Assembly (NCBI GenBank): GCA_018433775.1
Contig: JAHDQN010000056.1
Span: 55,503 to 119,502 of the forward strand
Direction: 5' to 3'
Length of the DNA: 64,000 nucleotides
Source: Deltaproteobacteria bacterium
Lineage (GTDB): Bacteria > Desulfobacterota > Desulfomonilia > UBA1062
Shown in pieces: positions 1 to 7,053 of this stretch. Numbering within the stretch: position 1 is the stretch's first letter; each line of letters begins with the position of its first letter. Made by a program: the position numbers and the translations under genes. The notes beneath the pieces are model-generated. The model saw nothing but the letters and a program-made list of their open reading frames with translations. It was not told where the DNA came from and did no database searches.

Positions 1-758
1 ATGGTATAGCCGTTGCGGACCTCCTTTTCCTTGTCGCCCTCGAGCCATGACGGAACCACGAAGAGCGCAACGTCTTCGGAGCCCGTGGGCTTGGCCGTGA
101 CCACCGCGTAGTCGGCGTGTGTGGCCGAGCAGAAGAACTTGGTGCCGTAGAGCCGCCACTGCCCGTCTTCCTGCACGGCCTCGAGCACGTTGGAGGGCAC
201 ATCAGAGCCGCCCTGGATCTCGGAGAGATACTGGGCGCCGATGGCAAAATCGCCGTCGATGCCCTCCTTGCAGTGCTTCAGGATGCGCCTGGTCTCGGGC
301 GTGTCCGCGTACTTCTCCAGCAGGGCCACCAGCCCCTCGGTGCAGGTGATCGGGCACGCGACGCAGGCCTCGCCGTTCTGATAAACCAGGTACATCTTGG
401 CAAGCCTGAGCCAGGGCGAGGTCTTTTCGGAGAAAAAGGCCTCGGAGAAGATCTCCTTCTCCATGATCCCGGTCTCCAGCGGCCGCACGATCCGGTCGAT
501 CCGGTGGTTGTGGCCGTCATAGTGCTTGATGTAGGGCCGGTGCTCGGGCCAGGAGATCTTCTCGGCAAAGTCCCGCCACCGGTATGATACATTCCCGGAC
601 ATGCGGTCCAGATCCTTGTGGACCGCCTCCCACTCGTCTCCGCTGAAATGCCGGAGCACCTTCTGGAAAAACGTATCGTCGCGATAATAGTTCACGCTGC
701 TGCGCCACTCGAGAAACTCATCGAAGCTGTACGGATTGTTTCTGTTCGGCACTGACAT
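1..758 (-). CDS. Acyl-CoA dehydrogenase, N-terminal 252 residues (runs off window)
   Basis: The frame opens at ATG 758-756 behind a strong ribosome site (GGGAGG about 7 bases upstream) and is still open at base 1, so only the N-terminal part is present. Residues include PITCTEGLVALLEKY, then QYLSEIQGGSDVPSN and KFFCSATHADYAVVTAKP, which match the helical N-terminal and middle beta domains of acyl-CoA dehydrogenases. The GGSDV segment resembles the FAD/substrate region of the AidB-like or long-chain branch. The expected reaction is FAD-dependent alpha,beta-oxidation of an acyl-CoA; chain length cannot be told because the catalytic C-terminal domain is outside the window. It is transcribed away from the rest of the window. 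A perfect palindrome lies 74 bases upstream of the start and probably controls it. Confidence 0.85.
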   Translation of the reverse strand, partial: MSVPNRNNPYSFDEFLEWRSSVNYYRDDTFFQKVLRHFSGDEWEAVHKDLDRMSGNVSYRWRDFAEKISWPEHRPYIKHYDGHNHRIDRIVRPLETGIMEKEIFSEAFFSEKTSPWLRLAKMYLVYQNGEACVACPITCTEGLVALLEKYADTPETRRILKHCKEGIDGDFAIGAQYLSEIQGGSDVPSNVLEAVQEDGQWRLYGTKFFCSATHADYAVVTAKPTGSEDVALFVVPSWLEGDKEKEVRNGYT

Positions 759-1061
759 GGGCTCACCCTCCCTTTTCGGCCTTAAACGGTATGTCACTGT
801 TGCATGAATGGGATTATAGAAGATTTCTCCCGGGGTGTAAACACTGTTTACACCCCTGAGATGAAAATAACCGGTAACGTGGAAGGGCGCAAGTCCTGCC
901 GGCCTTCATCCGGCCTGGGAGAACGGATGAATCTACCCTCGGCCGATCAAATCACCGACATCACAACAAGGGGTCGTGATCCTCGGCGGCAGAGAGAGGC
1001 GGCCTCGTTCCGTCCAGGCCGGACTGATGCGATCCCCGCCCGGGCGCTCCGATCCCCATCC
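759..1061. other. Intergenic region upstream of the acyl-CoA dehydrogenase
   Basis: About 300 bases without a convincing gene. It holds the 25-base palindrome at 832-856. The part from 862 onward is GC-rich with small inverted repeats (for example GGCC...GGCC around 899-917), but I recognise no riboswitch, tRNA or coding frame in it. A plus-strand open frame starting at 804 runs antisense through the next gene and has no family resemblance. Confidence 0.5.
832..856. promoter_or_regulatory. Perfect 25-base palindrome, probable operator of the acyl-CoA dehydrogenase
   Basis: Two exact 12-base arms, GGGGTGTAAACA and its reverse complement, flank a single central C. A one-base centre cannot form a stable hairpin loop without losing several pairs and no T-run follows, so this reads as a DNA-binding site rather than a terminator. 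It lies 74-98 bases upstream of the acyl-CoA dehydrogenase start, where a dimeric repressor of the TetR or GntR type would sit. The regulator is not encoded nearby, so its identity is unknown. Confidence 0.6.
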
Positions 1062-1760
1062 CTATCGCGGGAGGGCCGCCTGCTCACTCAACCAGGCCGT
1101 CAGCTCGTCCTCGATCGGAATGATGTAGTGAACGGGATAAAGCGCCTGCAAGGCACTGCTCGAGAGGAACTCTTCGTACCACCGCTTCTGCACGGGGATG
1201 AGGCGGGTGAGGATGTGCGGTTCGGCCATGCCGAGCCTTTTGGCGAGCTCGACCTGGGTCATGAAGACCGGACTTTCCTTAAGCCCGCTGACCAGGTAGC
1301 CGAACATGCTCGCCTTGACGATCCGGATGACCTTGCCCTCTATCCGGCCTTCCCACTCGGTGGTCACCTGGTCTCCCGATTCCAGGCGGGATTTCAGCTC
1401 GCTGAATCCGCCGCCTGTGATATTCGTGCAGAAGTCCAGGAGCTCGGCCTGGGTAAGGCTGCGGGGAAGCACCCTGACCTGACGGTAGGGCCGCACGAGG
1501 TACATGACCTCGTCGTATCCCTTGACGATCTGAAGCGAACGCCGCTTGCCGATATCGAGGAAATGGCCGTTGACCTTGACACCTCGCATGTCGTCGCGGG
1601 GTGAATCCAGGAATTTGATCAGGGCCTCGGGAGTTCCGGCCACGGTAAAGGTGAGAGGGATCACCCCCATGATCGAGAGCGCCCAGACGATCATGACGAG
1701 AAAGAATCCCGCACCCAGCACCCATATGGTGCGCGCCAGCTTTCTTTTCTGTTCAGCCAT
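1062..1760 (-). CDS. Hypothetical membrane-anchored protein, 232 aa
   Basis: The protein has a short positively charged N-terminus (MAEQKRKLAR) and one hydrophobic segment at about residues 10-36, then a soluble domain of about 190 residues with mixed alpha/beta character. This suggests a single-pass inner-membrane protein with its bulk outside the cytoplasm. The start has a good ribosome site (AAGGGG about 6 bases upstream). I recognise no family or catalytic motif. It is the last gene on the minus strand before the acyl-CoA dehydrogenase and lies downstream of the DUF721 gene, separated by about 180 bases. Function unknown. Confidence 0.7.
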   Translation of the reverse strand: MAEQKRKLARTIWVLGAGFFLVMIVWALSIMGVIPLTFTVAGTPEALIKFLDSPRDDMRGVKVNGHFLDIGKRRSLQIVKGYDEVMYLVRPYRQVRVLPRSLTQAELLDFCTNITGGGFSELKSRLESGDQVTTEWEGRIEGKVIRIVKASMFGYLVSGLKESPVFMTQVELAKRLGMAEPHILTRLIPVQKRWYEEFLSSSALQALYPVHYIIPIEDELTAWLSEQAALPR

Positions 1761-1844
1761 CCTTGCCCCTTTTTGATGCCCTGTTAATCAAACAGGAAGG
1801 TGTTTCCCGCCGGGATCCGCCACCATGGGAACGCATGCGGATAA

Positions 1845-1947
1845 AACCCCATCCCCGACTCGGATCGGGATTCCTTATATGCGAAACCTCTTCTCTTTAT
1901 ACCATATTTCATTTCCGGTGCTATAAATGTGAACCCGTCCCCGATTA
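1845..1947. repeat. Imperfect repeat pair of the type AACCC(C/G)TCCCCGA(C/T)T
   Basis: Two similar GC-rich words, AACCCCATCCCCGACT near 1846 and GAACCCGTCCCCGATT near 1931, sit in the same orientation about 85 bases apart. The first is followed by an inverted part (ATCGGGAT). They frame an AT-rich spacer between the DUF721 gene and the next gene. They could be a REP-type repeat pair or simple terminator debris. No genome-wide copy number can be assessed here. Confidence 0.25.
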
Positions 1948-2340
1948 AGAGTCGATGAGCTGCATCACCACTTTTCTGAGCTTCGGGTCCTTGATCTGCT
2001 TCACGTCTTCCGGATCGATATTCAGCTTTACCACGGGCCGCTTTGCGGGGGTCCGCCTCTGATACGGCCGGCTGTTCAGAGAGAACCTGGCCTCGAGCTT
2101 TTCCACCTTGATCCTGGTGACCTTGTATACCTTCTCGGCCACGGCCGGTCCGAGAATGCCTATCTGCTGCACCCACGCCGGCGAGTCGCAGATGACCGCC
2201 AGGGTCTTGCCCTTGAGATGAACCGGCTCGGTGTGGGCGGCCAGCACGTCTCCCGCGATCTCTGTCCACTGGTCGCGGATCTTGATGATCTTGCCGAATC
2301 CCCAGCGTTTCCTGTTGAGAATGTCTGAAAGTCTCTGCAT
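1945..2340 (-). CDS. DUF721 / DciA-like protein, 131 aa
   Basis: The sequence matches the small DUF721 family: an N-terminal helical start (MQRLSDILNRKRWGFG), the core KIRDQWTEIAGDVLAAHTEP followed by L-K-G-K-T-L-A-V, and the segment PAWVQQIGILGPAV. Members include DciA, which helps load the replicative helicase DnaB in bacteria lacking DnaC, and short relatives of unclear role. The C-terminal third (basic, then acidic) looks unstructured. I chose ATG 2340 because the in-frame TTG at 2376 coincides with a possible promoter -35 box; the ORF could start there and be 143 aa. It is monocistronic or weakly linked to the downstream gene at 1760. Confidence 0.75.
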   Translation of the reverse strand: MQRLSDILNRKRWGFGKIIKIRDQWTEIAGDVLAAHTEPVHLKGKTLAVICDSPAWVQQIGILGPAVAEKVYKVTRIKVEKLEARFSLNSRPYQRRTPAKRPVVKLNIDPEDVKQIKDPKLRKVVMQLIDS

Positions 2341-2346
2341 GCGCGT

Positions 2347-2376
2347 ATAATCAACCAATGCGGGCAAAATTGTCAA
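2347..2376 (-). promoter_or_regulatory. Possible sigma70 promoter for the DUF721 gene
   Basis: Read on the minus strand, a perfect TTGACA (2376-2371) is followed after 18 bases by GATTAT (2352-2347), a 4/6 match to the -10 consensus. The implied transcription start would be almost at ATG 2340, giving a nearly leaderless mRNA. The -10 match and 18-base spacer make this only a candidate. Confidence 0.25.
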
Positions 2377-2500
2377 TTCTTTTTCCGTTTCATGTGTTTT
2401 GTCACGATTATTGATTAATATCTCCCGGGTTTGATCATTTTTGCCTGTCCCCTTCCCGCCCGATGCCCGTCAGGCGCGTTACGGGCGCCCCGGCTGTCCA

Positions 2501-3466
2501 TCAGTGCGCCTGTCGCTCGTCCAGCAGGGCCGCGAGCGCTTTCATATCCTCGGGCATTTCGGAGGTGAATTCCATGCTCTGCCCTGTCTCCGGATGGGTG
2601 ATCCCCAGCTTCCAGGCATGGAGCATCTGCCTGCCCAGTTTCCTTACCCGCGACCTGACCACCGGGTCGGTGATGGTGTTGGCCCGCTTCCTGCCGCCGT
2701 ACTCGGGGTCGCCCGCCACCGGGTGCCCCATGTCGGCAAGGTGCACCCGGATCTGGTGGGTCCTGCCGGTCTGGAGCGTGAGCTCCAGAAAGGAAAACTG
2801 CTCCCACTGCCTGATCACCCGCCAGTCGGTGACGGCCTGCCTGCCCTGCGCGACCCTGGAGCTCATCTTTTTCCGGTCTTTCGGGTGCCGGTCCATGAAG
2901 GTCTCGATCCGGCCGCTCTGCTCGTCCATGCGGCCGTAGCAGATCGCCTGATACACACGGGTATGCCGGTGCTCCTTGAAGGCCATAACCAGGGCGTCAT
3001 ACGCCCCGGCCGAGCGGGCGGCCACCATGACCCCTGAGGTCAGCCTGTCGAGCCGGTGCACGATCCCGGGCCGCTCCGGGCTCCCCACCCCTGCGATCTC
3101 GGGATACCGGTACAGGAGCGCGTGCACCAGGGTTGCCCTGTGCACTCCCGCCCCGGGATGGACCACCAGCCCTGCGGGCTTGTCCAGCACGACGATGTCC
3201 CGGTCCTCGTAGAGGATGTTCAGGGGGATGCCCACGGCATCCGGACGGGCGTGAGCCTCTTTTTCCCCGGTGATTTCCGCCTCGATCCGCATGCCTGCTT
3301 TCAGCCTGAACGAGGGCTTCCTCGGTCTGCCGTCCACCAGGACCCGCCCTTCTTCGACGGCACGCGCCGCCAAGGTGCGGGTGACACCCAGACCGCGGGA
3401 GAGAAAGACATCGAGCCGGGCCTCATCCTGCCCGCTGTCCACTATGACATCGAGCGTCTTTTCCAC
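2501..3466 (-). CDS. RluA/RluD-family 23S rRNA pseudouridine synthase, 321 aa
   Basis: An N-terminal S4-like RNA-binding domain (about residues 10-75, RLDVFLSRGLGVTRTLAARA) precedes the pseudouridine synthase domain. The catalytic motif is clear: HRLDRLTSGVMV, in which Asp of HRLD is the nucleophile. KPAGLVVHPGAG, TGRTHQIRVHL and GHPVAGDPEYG complete the RluD signature. The length fits RluD (326 aa in E. coli). It is expected to isomerise uridines in large-subunit rRNA. The start is GTG 3466, with AGAGG 5 bases upstream, giving a 25-base overlap with the end of the patatin gene and therefore translational coupling. Whether the target is the RluD sites or another position cannot be decided from sequence. 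Confidence 0.88.
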   Translation of the reverse strand: MEKTLDVIVDSGQDEARLDVFLSRGLGVTRTLAARAVEEGRVLVDGRPRKPSFRLKAGMRIEAEITGEKEAHARPDAVGIPLNILYEDRDIVVLDKPAGLVVHPGAGVHRATLVHALLYRYPEIAGVGSPERPGIVHRLDRLTSGVMVAARSAGAYDALVMAFKEHRHTRVYQAICYGRMDEQSGRIETFMDRHPKDRKKMSSRVAQGRQAVTDWRVIRQWEQFSFLELTLQTGRTHQIRVHLADMGHPVAGDPEYGGRKRANTITDPVVRSRVRKLGRQMLHAWKLGITHPETGQSMEFTSEMPEDMKALAALLDERQAH

Positions 3467-4356
3467 AGGAACCTCTTGATCCTCGCCGTGCGCATCGCCT
3501 TCTTCAGGGCGGGCACGGCCCGGGCCGCGGCCTGGTAGCCCGCCGCGATGTACTCCTCGATGTTGCCGAAATCCGACCACGGCGCGTCGCCTACCTCGGG
3601 GGAGATCACGAAGTCGGCCTCGCGGATGCGCAGCGTGTTCATCAGCGCCCGGGCGATGTCGTCCGCTCGAAAGAGCACGTCCATGCTGTTGCTGATCTGC
3701 TCGTCGTACTTGAGGAGTGCGGTCTCGCGCGACACATCGACACCGAGCACGAAGTCCGCGCCGAGGAACCTGGCCGCGGATACCGGGACCCGCTCGGCCC
3801 AGCCGCCGTCCACGTACCTGCTCCGCCCGATCTGGACCGGCGGCAGCATGCCCGGCACCGAGCTCGACGCGCGCACCGCCTGCCGGACGGAGCCCGAGCG
3901 CAGGATCTCAGGATAACCGGATATGATATCCAGGGCCATGCAGGCAAAGGGCAGCCTGAGCCCGGAGAAGTCCTTGTCCGGGACGAGATCGTCCACCCCG
4001 GCGAAAAAGACCCCGGCAGGAATCATGGACTTCATGAACAGGAACCGGTAGAACAGGTATCCCTTGCGTGCCGTGCCGTAGAACCGATCGAAGAGCCCCT
4101 GCTCGTTGTCCGGCGACGAAGCGAGGCGCCGGGCGTTTTTCTGAAAGTCTTCCGAGCCGAGGGCTCCGCAGACGATCTCGCGGGTTTTCCCGATATCCAG
4201 GGTGTCGGCATAGAGGGCGCCCACGATGGCGCCCATGCTCGTGCCCGCAACCATGTCGGGCACGATGCCGGCGTCAAAGAGCGCCTGCAGTGCCCCGATG
4301 TTGGCGAGCCCGCGCACCCCGCCCCCGCCCAGGGCCACTCCCAGCTTAAGACCCAT
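3442..4356 (-). CDS. Patatin-like phospholipase (RssA type), 304 aa
   Basis: This is a patatin-family serine lipase. It has the oxyanion-hole glycine run LGGGGVRGLANIGAL (residues about 9-23), the nucleophile elbow GTSMG (about residues 39-43) and the catalytic Asp in YVDGGWAERVPV. The catalytic dyad is Ser-Asp. RssA-type bacterial members lack a signal peptide, as here, so it is probably cytoplasmic or membrane-associated and hydrolyses acyl esters of phospholipids. It overlaps selA upstream by 11 bases and the pseudouridine synthase gene downstream by 25 bases, so the three form a tight operon although their functions look unrelated. Confidence 0.88.
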   Translation of the reverse strand: MGLKLGVALGGGGVRGLANIGALQALFDAGIVPDMVAGTSMGAIVGALYADTLDIGKTREIVCGALGSEDFQKNARRLASSPDNEQGLFDRFYGTARKGYLFYRFLFMKSMIPAGVFFAGVDDLVPDKDFSGLRLPFACMALDIISGYPEILRSGSVRQAVRASSSVPGMLPPVQIGRSRYVDGGWAERVPVSAARFLGADFVLGVDVSRETALLKYDEQISNSMDVLFRADDIARALMNTLRIREADFVISPEVGDAPWSDFGNIEEYIAAGYQAAARAVPALKKAMRTARIKRFLWKRRSMS

Positions 4357-5707
4357 GGCCGAGTGCCTCGCGGATCTTTTCAGCCAGCACCGGGATGAGG
4401 GAGGGATACACGGCCTTCATGTCGAAGATGAGCCGGTCCTCCTCGATCCGGGCCACCACGGCCGGGCTACCCCTGCGCAGCCGGGCGTGCACCGCGACCG
4501 ATCGTGGCGTGGTGATCGCCAGCCCGCAGGAGGGGAAGCTCTTGGTCGGGGCGGACCCGCCGCCCACCACGGCCCGGGTGGGGACCACCTCGGCCTGCTC
4601 GATGTTCAGGAGGGACTTGAGCTCCTCGGCCCGTGCGCGCACGTCGGTCACGTCCTCCATGATCATCCGCAGGACCGGGATGTCGTGGTACCTTCCTTTT
4701 GCGAGGAGCCTGAGCGTCGCGCCCAAGGATGCGATGCCGAGCTTGTCCATGCGCATGGCCCGGTGCAGGGGGTTGGCCGCCATCTGCCCGATGAGCCCGG
4801 ACTTCCCCAGGATGATGCCTGCCTGCGGCCCGCCCAGGACCTTGTCGCCGCTGAAGGAGAGCACGTCGGAAAACTCCAGGCAGCCCGGTATGGTCCACTC
4901 GTCCGGGATGCCGCAGGGGGAAAGGTCAAAGGGAATGCCCGACCCCATGTCCACATAGAGCGGGATGCCGAACTCCCGGGCCAGGCCGGAGAGCTCGCGA
5001 AGCTCCACCTCGTCGGTGAATCCCACGATGGAGAAGTTGCTCCGGTGCACCTTGACGATGAGCCCGGTATTGTCCGTGATGGCCGAGCGGTAGTCATTGA
5101 GCCGGGTCTTGTTGGTGGCGCCCACCTCGCGCATCACGGCCCCGCTCATGCTCATGACCTCGGGCATGCGGAACGAGCCCCCGATCTCCACCAGCTCGCC
5201 CCGGGACACAATGGCCTCCTTTCCGCGTGCAAGGGTGTTCAGGACCAGCAGCACGGCGGCGGCGTTGTTGTTCACCACCAGGGCGTCCTCGGCGCCGAAG
5301 CAGGAGCGGGTGACGGGCCGGATATGGTCCTGCCGCGACCCGCGCGACCCCTTTTCCAGGTCGAACTCCAGGTCGGAGTACCCCCGGGCGGCCGATACCA
5401 GGGCGTCCACGGCCTCATCCGCCAGGGGGGCCCTGCCCAGGTTCGTGTAGACCACCACGCCCGCGGCGTTGATCACCTCTTTCAGCCCCGCCTCCATGAC
5501 CGCGGTGATCTCGCCGGCAACCCCGGCCGCGACCCGTGACGCATCCGGGCTCCGGCTGATCCCGCCCGATCCGATCGCATTCCTGATCTCTTCAAGGGCA
5601 CCCTGGACCGCCCGCTTGACCAGCTCGGGCGCATAGGGCAGCTCCGTCAGCGAGGGCTCCTTCAACACGACATCGACCTTGGGTATGCTCCGGTATGCAT
5701 CGTTCAC
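4346..5707 (-). CDS. selA: L-seryl-tRNA(Sec) selenium transferase SelA, 453 aa
   Basis: This PLP enzyme converts seryl-tRNA(Sec) to selenocysteinyl-tRNA(Sec) using selenophosphate. The N-terminal SelA domain (PKVDVVLKEPSLTELPYAPE) is followed by the aminotransferase-fold core: INAAGVVVYTNLGRAPLADE, then YSDLEFDLEKGSRGSR, and the PLP-lysine region SFSGDKVLGGPQAGII. Length is near the usual 460. I chose GTG 5707 because AAGGAG lies 7-8 bases upstream; an earlier in-frame GTG at 5728 would place that ribosome site inside the gene. selB, selC and selD are not in this window. The presence of selA implies the organism makes selenoproteins, common among anaerobes. Confidence 0.95.
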   Translation of the reverse strand: MNDAYRSIPKVDVVLKEPSLTELPYAPELVKRAVQGALEEIRNAIGSGGISRSPDASRVAAGVAGEITAVMEAGLKEVINAAGVVVYTNLGRAPLADEAVDALVSAARGYSDLEFDLEKGSRGSRQDHIRPVTRSCFGAEDALVVNNNAAAVLLVLNTLARGKEAIVSRGELVEIGGSFRMPEVMSMSGAVMREVGATNKTRLNDYRSAITDNTGLIVKVHRSNFSIVGFTDEVELRELSGLAREFGIPLYVDMGSGIPFDLSPCGIPDEWTIPGCLEFSDVLSFSGDKVLGGPQAGIILGKSGLIGQMAANPLHRAMRMDKLGIASLGATLRLLAKGRYHDIPVLRMIMEDVTDVRARAEELKSLLNIEQAEVVPTRAVVGGGSAPTKSFPSCGLAITTPRSVAVHARLRRGSPAVVARIEEDRLIFDMKAVYPSLIPVLAEKIREALGHGS

Positions 5708-5946
5708 GCAGCCTCTCCTTTCTTTCACTGTCAGGCTAAGGCATTTCCCGGGTTTCCGTCAAGCAATACTGTATATTGAGAGGTCTCAGACCTATTTTTA
5801 GGCCGGGAAGCTGCACAGAAGGTGGTAGACCAGGTACGGGCGTTCCGGTGAAAACCGGTTGCCTGCACACTTCATTTTGTGTATGGAAAAGTATATTGTT
5901 TCTGTTTATATGATGATATGCACTGTTTTAGGGGGGTTCAAGAAAA

Positions 5947-6876
5947 GTGATCGAGCATGCGGAGTTGAGCGGATCGTGGAATGATGATCACAAAGAGAAC
6001 CCTAATAAGGTACTGGAGAGTCGGATGCCGAAACCGGAAACCATAGACCGTCATCAGTGCCACGGCAAAGAAAAGGAAGAGAAGTATAAGGACCGCACGG
6101 CCCTGGACTACTGGTGGGGCCTGCGCGAGCTGGCTGCGGACTTCGACATCGGCAACTACGAAACCGTTTCCGGCGAGGAGCTATCCCGCCGGCAGCAGAA
6201 CGAGGTCGCCTATATCCAGCTCCTGCACTACACGGTCGAGGTGAAACTCTCCGGCGCCTTTTACCAGATGGAACACATGGAGCGGCTGTTCAGCTCTCCC
6301 CTGGGGGGAGGTTCGAGCCTGGACCTGCGCGTGTTCGAGGCCAAAGAGGCCTTCGACGCGGTGAACGAAGACATGTACCAGGCGTCCTGCGCCATCGCGA
6401 ACCAGATCTACATGCTGCTCAACAGGCCCGAGTACACCCCCATCAAGGTGGACCAGCGCCGCCCGGTGGCCATGAGCCCCTCCGACCTGCGCTACTGGCT
6501 CAAGCTCAACAGGCACCCCAGCTTCAAGACCCTGAGCAACATGTTCAACGACTGCGAAAAGCAGCTCGACATCCGGCACCACGCAACCCACTACGGCGCG
6601 GTGCCGGTCTTTGCCGACAAGGACACGGGCATCCTCTACCTCCAGAAAAACTTCCAGATCGGCGAGCTGCTCACCAAGTACGACGTGCTCTACTACAAGA
6701 AGTCCGGCAAGCCCATGGCGAACCTGCTCGAAGCCTCCAGGCCCCGGGTGGCAGGCCTGTGCTCCTGCATGAACCGGATATTCCGCCACATGTACCTGGG
6801 CGATATCTTCGAAAACTATCTTCAGAGCCGTAGGATCAGGCTCAAGGAGAGCTACAGCCCGTACTGGGGCAAGTGA
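5947..6876 (+). CDS. Uncharacterised helical protein with an R-x4-H motif, 309 aa
   Basis: There is no signal peptide or membrane segment. The first 50 residues are polar and lysine-rich, then the protein is predominantly helical (for example NEDMYQASCAIANQIYMLLN). Residues 208-220 contain DIRHHATHYGA, with Arg210 and His215 spaced as in the R-x4-6-H motif of HEPN-fold RNases; the helical context fits but the assignment is weak. The start used is GTG 5947, with a G-run 10 bases upstream. ATG 6025 with GGAGAG just ahead is a good alternative and would remove the polar tail. It stands alone between selA (divergent) and the first GT-C/TPR gene. Confidence 0.65.
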   Translation: MIEHAELSGSWNDDHKENPNKVLESRMPKPETIDRHQCHGKEKEEKYKDRTALDYWWGLRELAADFDIGNYETVSGEELSRRQQNEVAYIQLLHYTVEVKLSGAFYQMEHMERLFSSPLGGGSSLDLRVFEAKEAFDAVNEDMYQASCAIANQIYMLLNRPEYTPIKVDQRRPVAMSPSDLRYWLKLNRHPSFKTLSNMFNDCEKQLDIRHHATHYGAVPVFADKDTGILYLQKNFQIGELLTKYDVLYYKKSGKPMANLLEASRPRVAGLCSCMNRIFRHMYLGDIFENYLQSRRIRLKESYSPYWGK

Positions 6877-7053
6877 TGTCCGCACCGGTGATCCCGGGCG
6901 CGGAAGTCAGGCGTGCAGACAGCCGGTCTCCGGTTGTCCGGCGCCTTTTCATGAAGCGGGGCTCTGCAATGAATTCCGGGGATCCGGCTGTTATCGGTCA
7001 GGGATGAAGGCGGCCGCCGTTCAGGGGCGAGAAGAGGAGGAAGAAGCAAGAGA

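Noticed and set aside
862..960. Riboswitch-like look (GC stems, GGGCGCAAG, GGCC pairs) ahead of 1062
   Set aside because: It could not be aligned with GEMM, cobalamin or molybdenum cofactor consensus in order, and no plus-strand gene follows for kilobases.
804..1604. Long plus-strand open frame (266 codons) antisense to the membrane protein gene
   Set aside because: No ribosome site, no family resemblance, low-complexity Arg/Gly/Asp composition typical of GC-rich antisense frames; the minus-strand gene has a membrane helix and a good ribosome site.
5781..5793. 13-base palindrome AGGTCT-C-AGACCT between selA and the 5947 gene
   Set aside because: Arms of six bases are too short to stand out from chance and no second copy was seen in the intergenic regions inspected.
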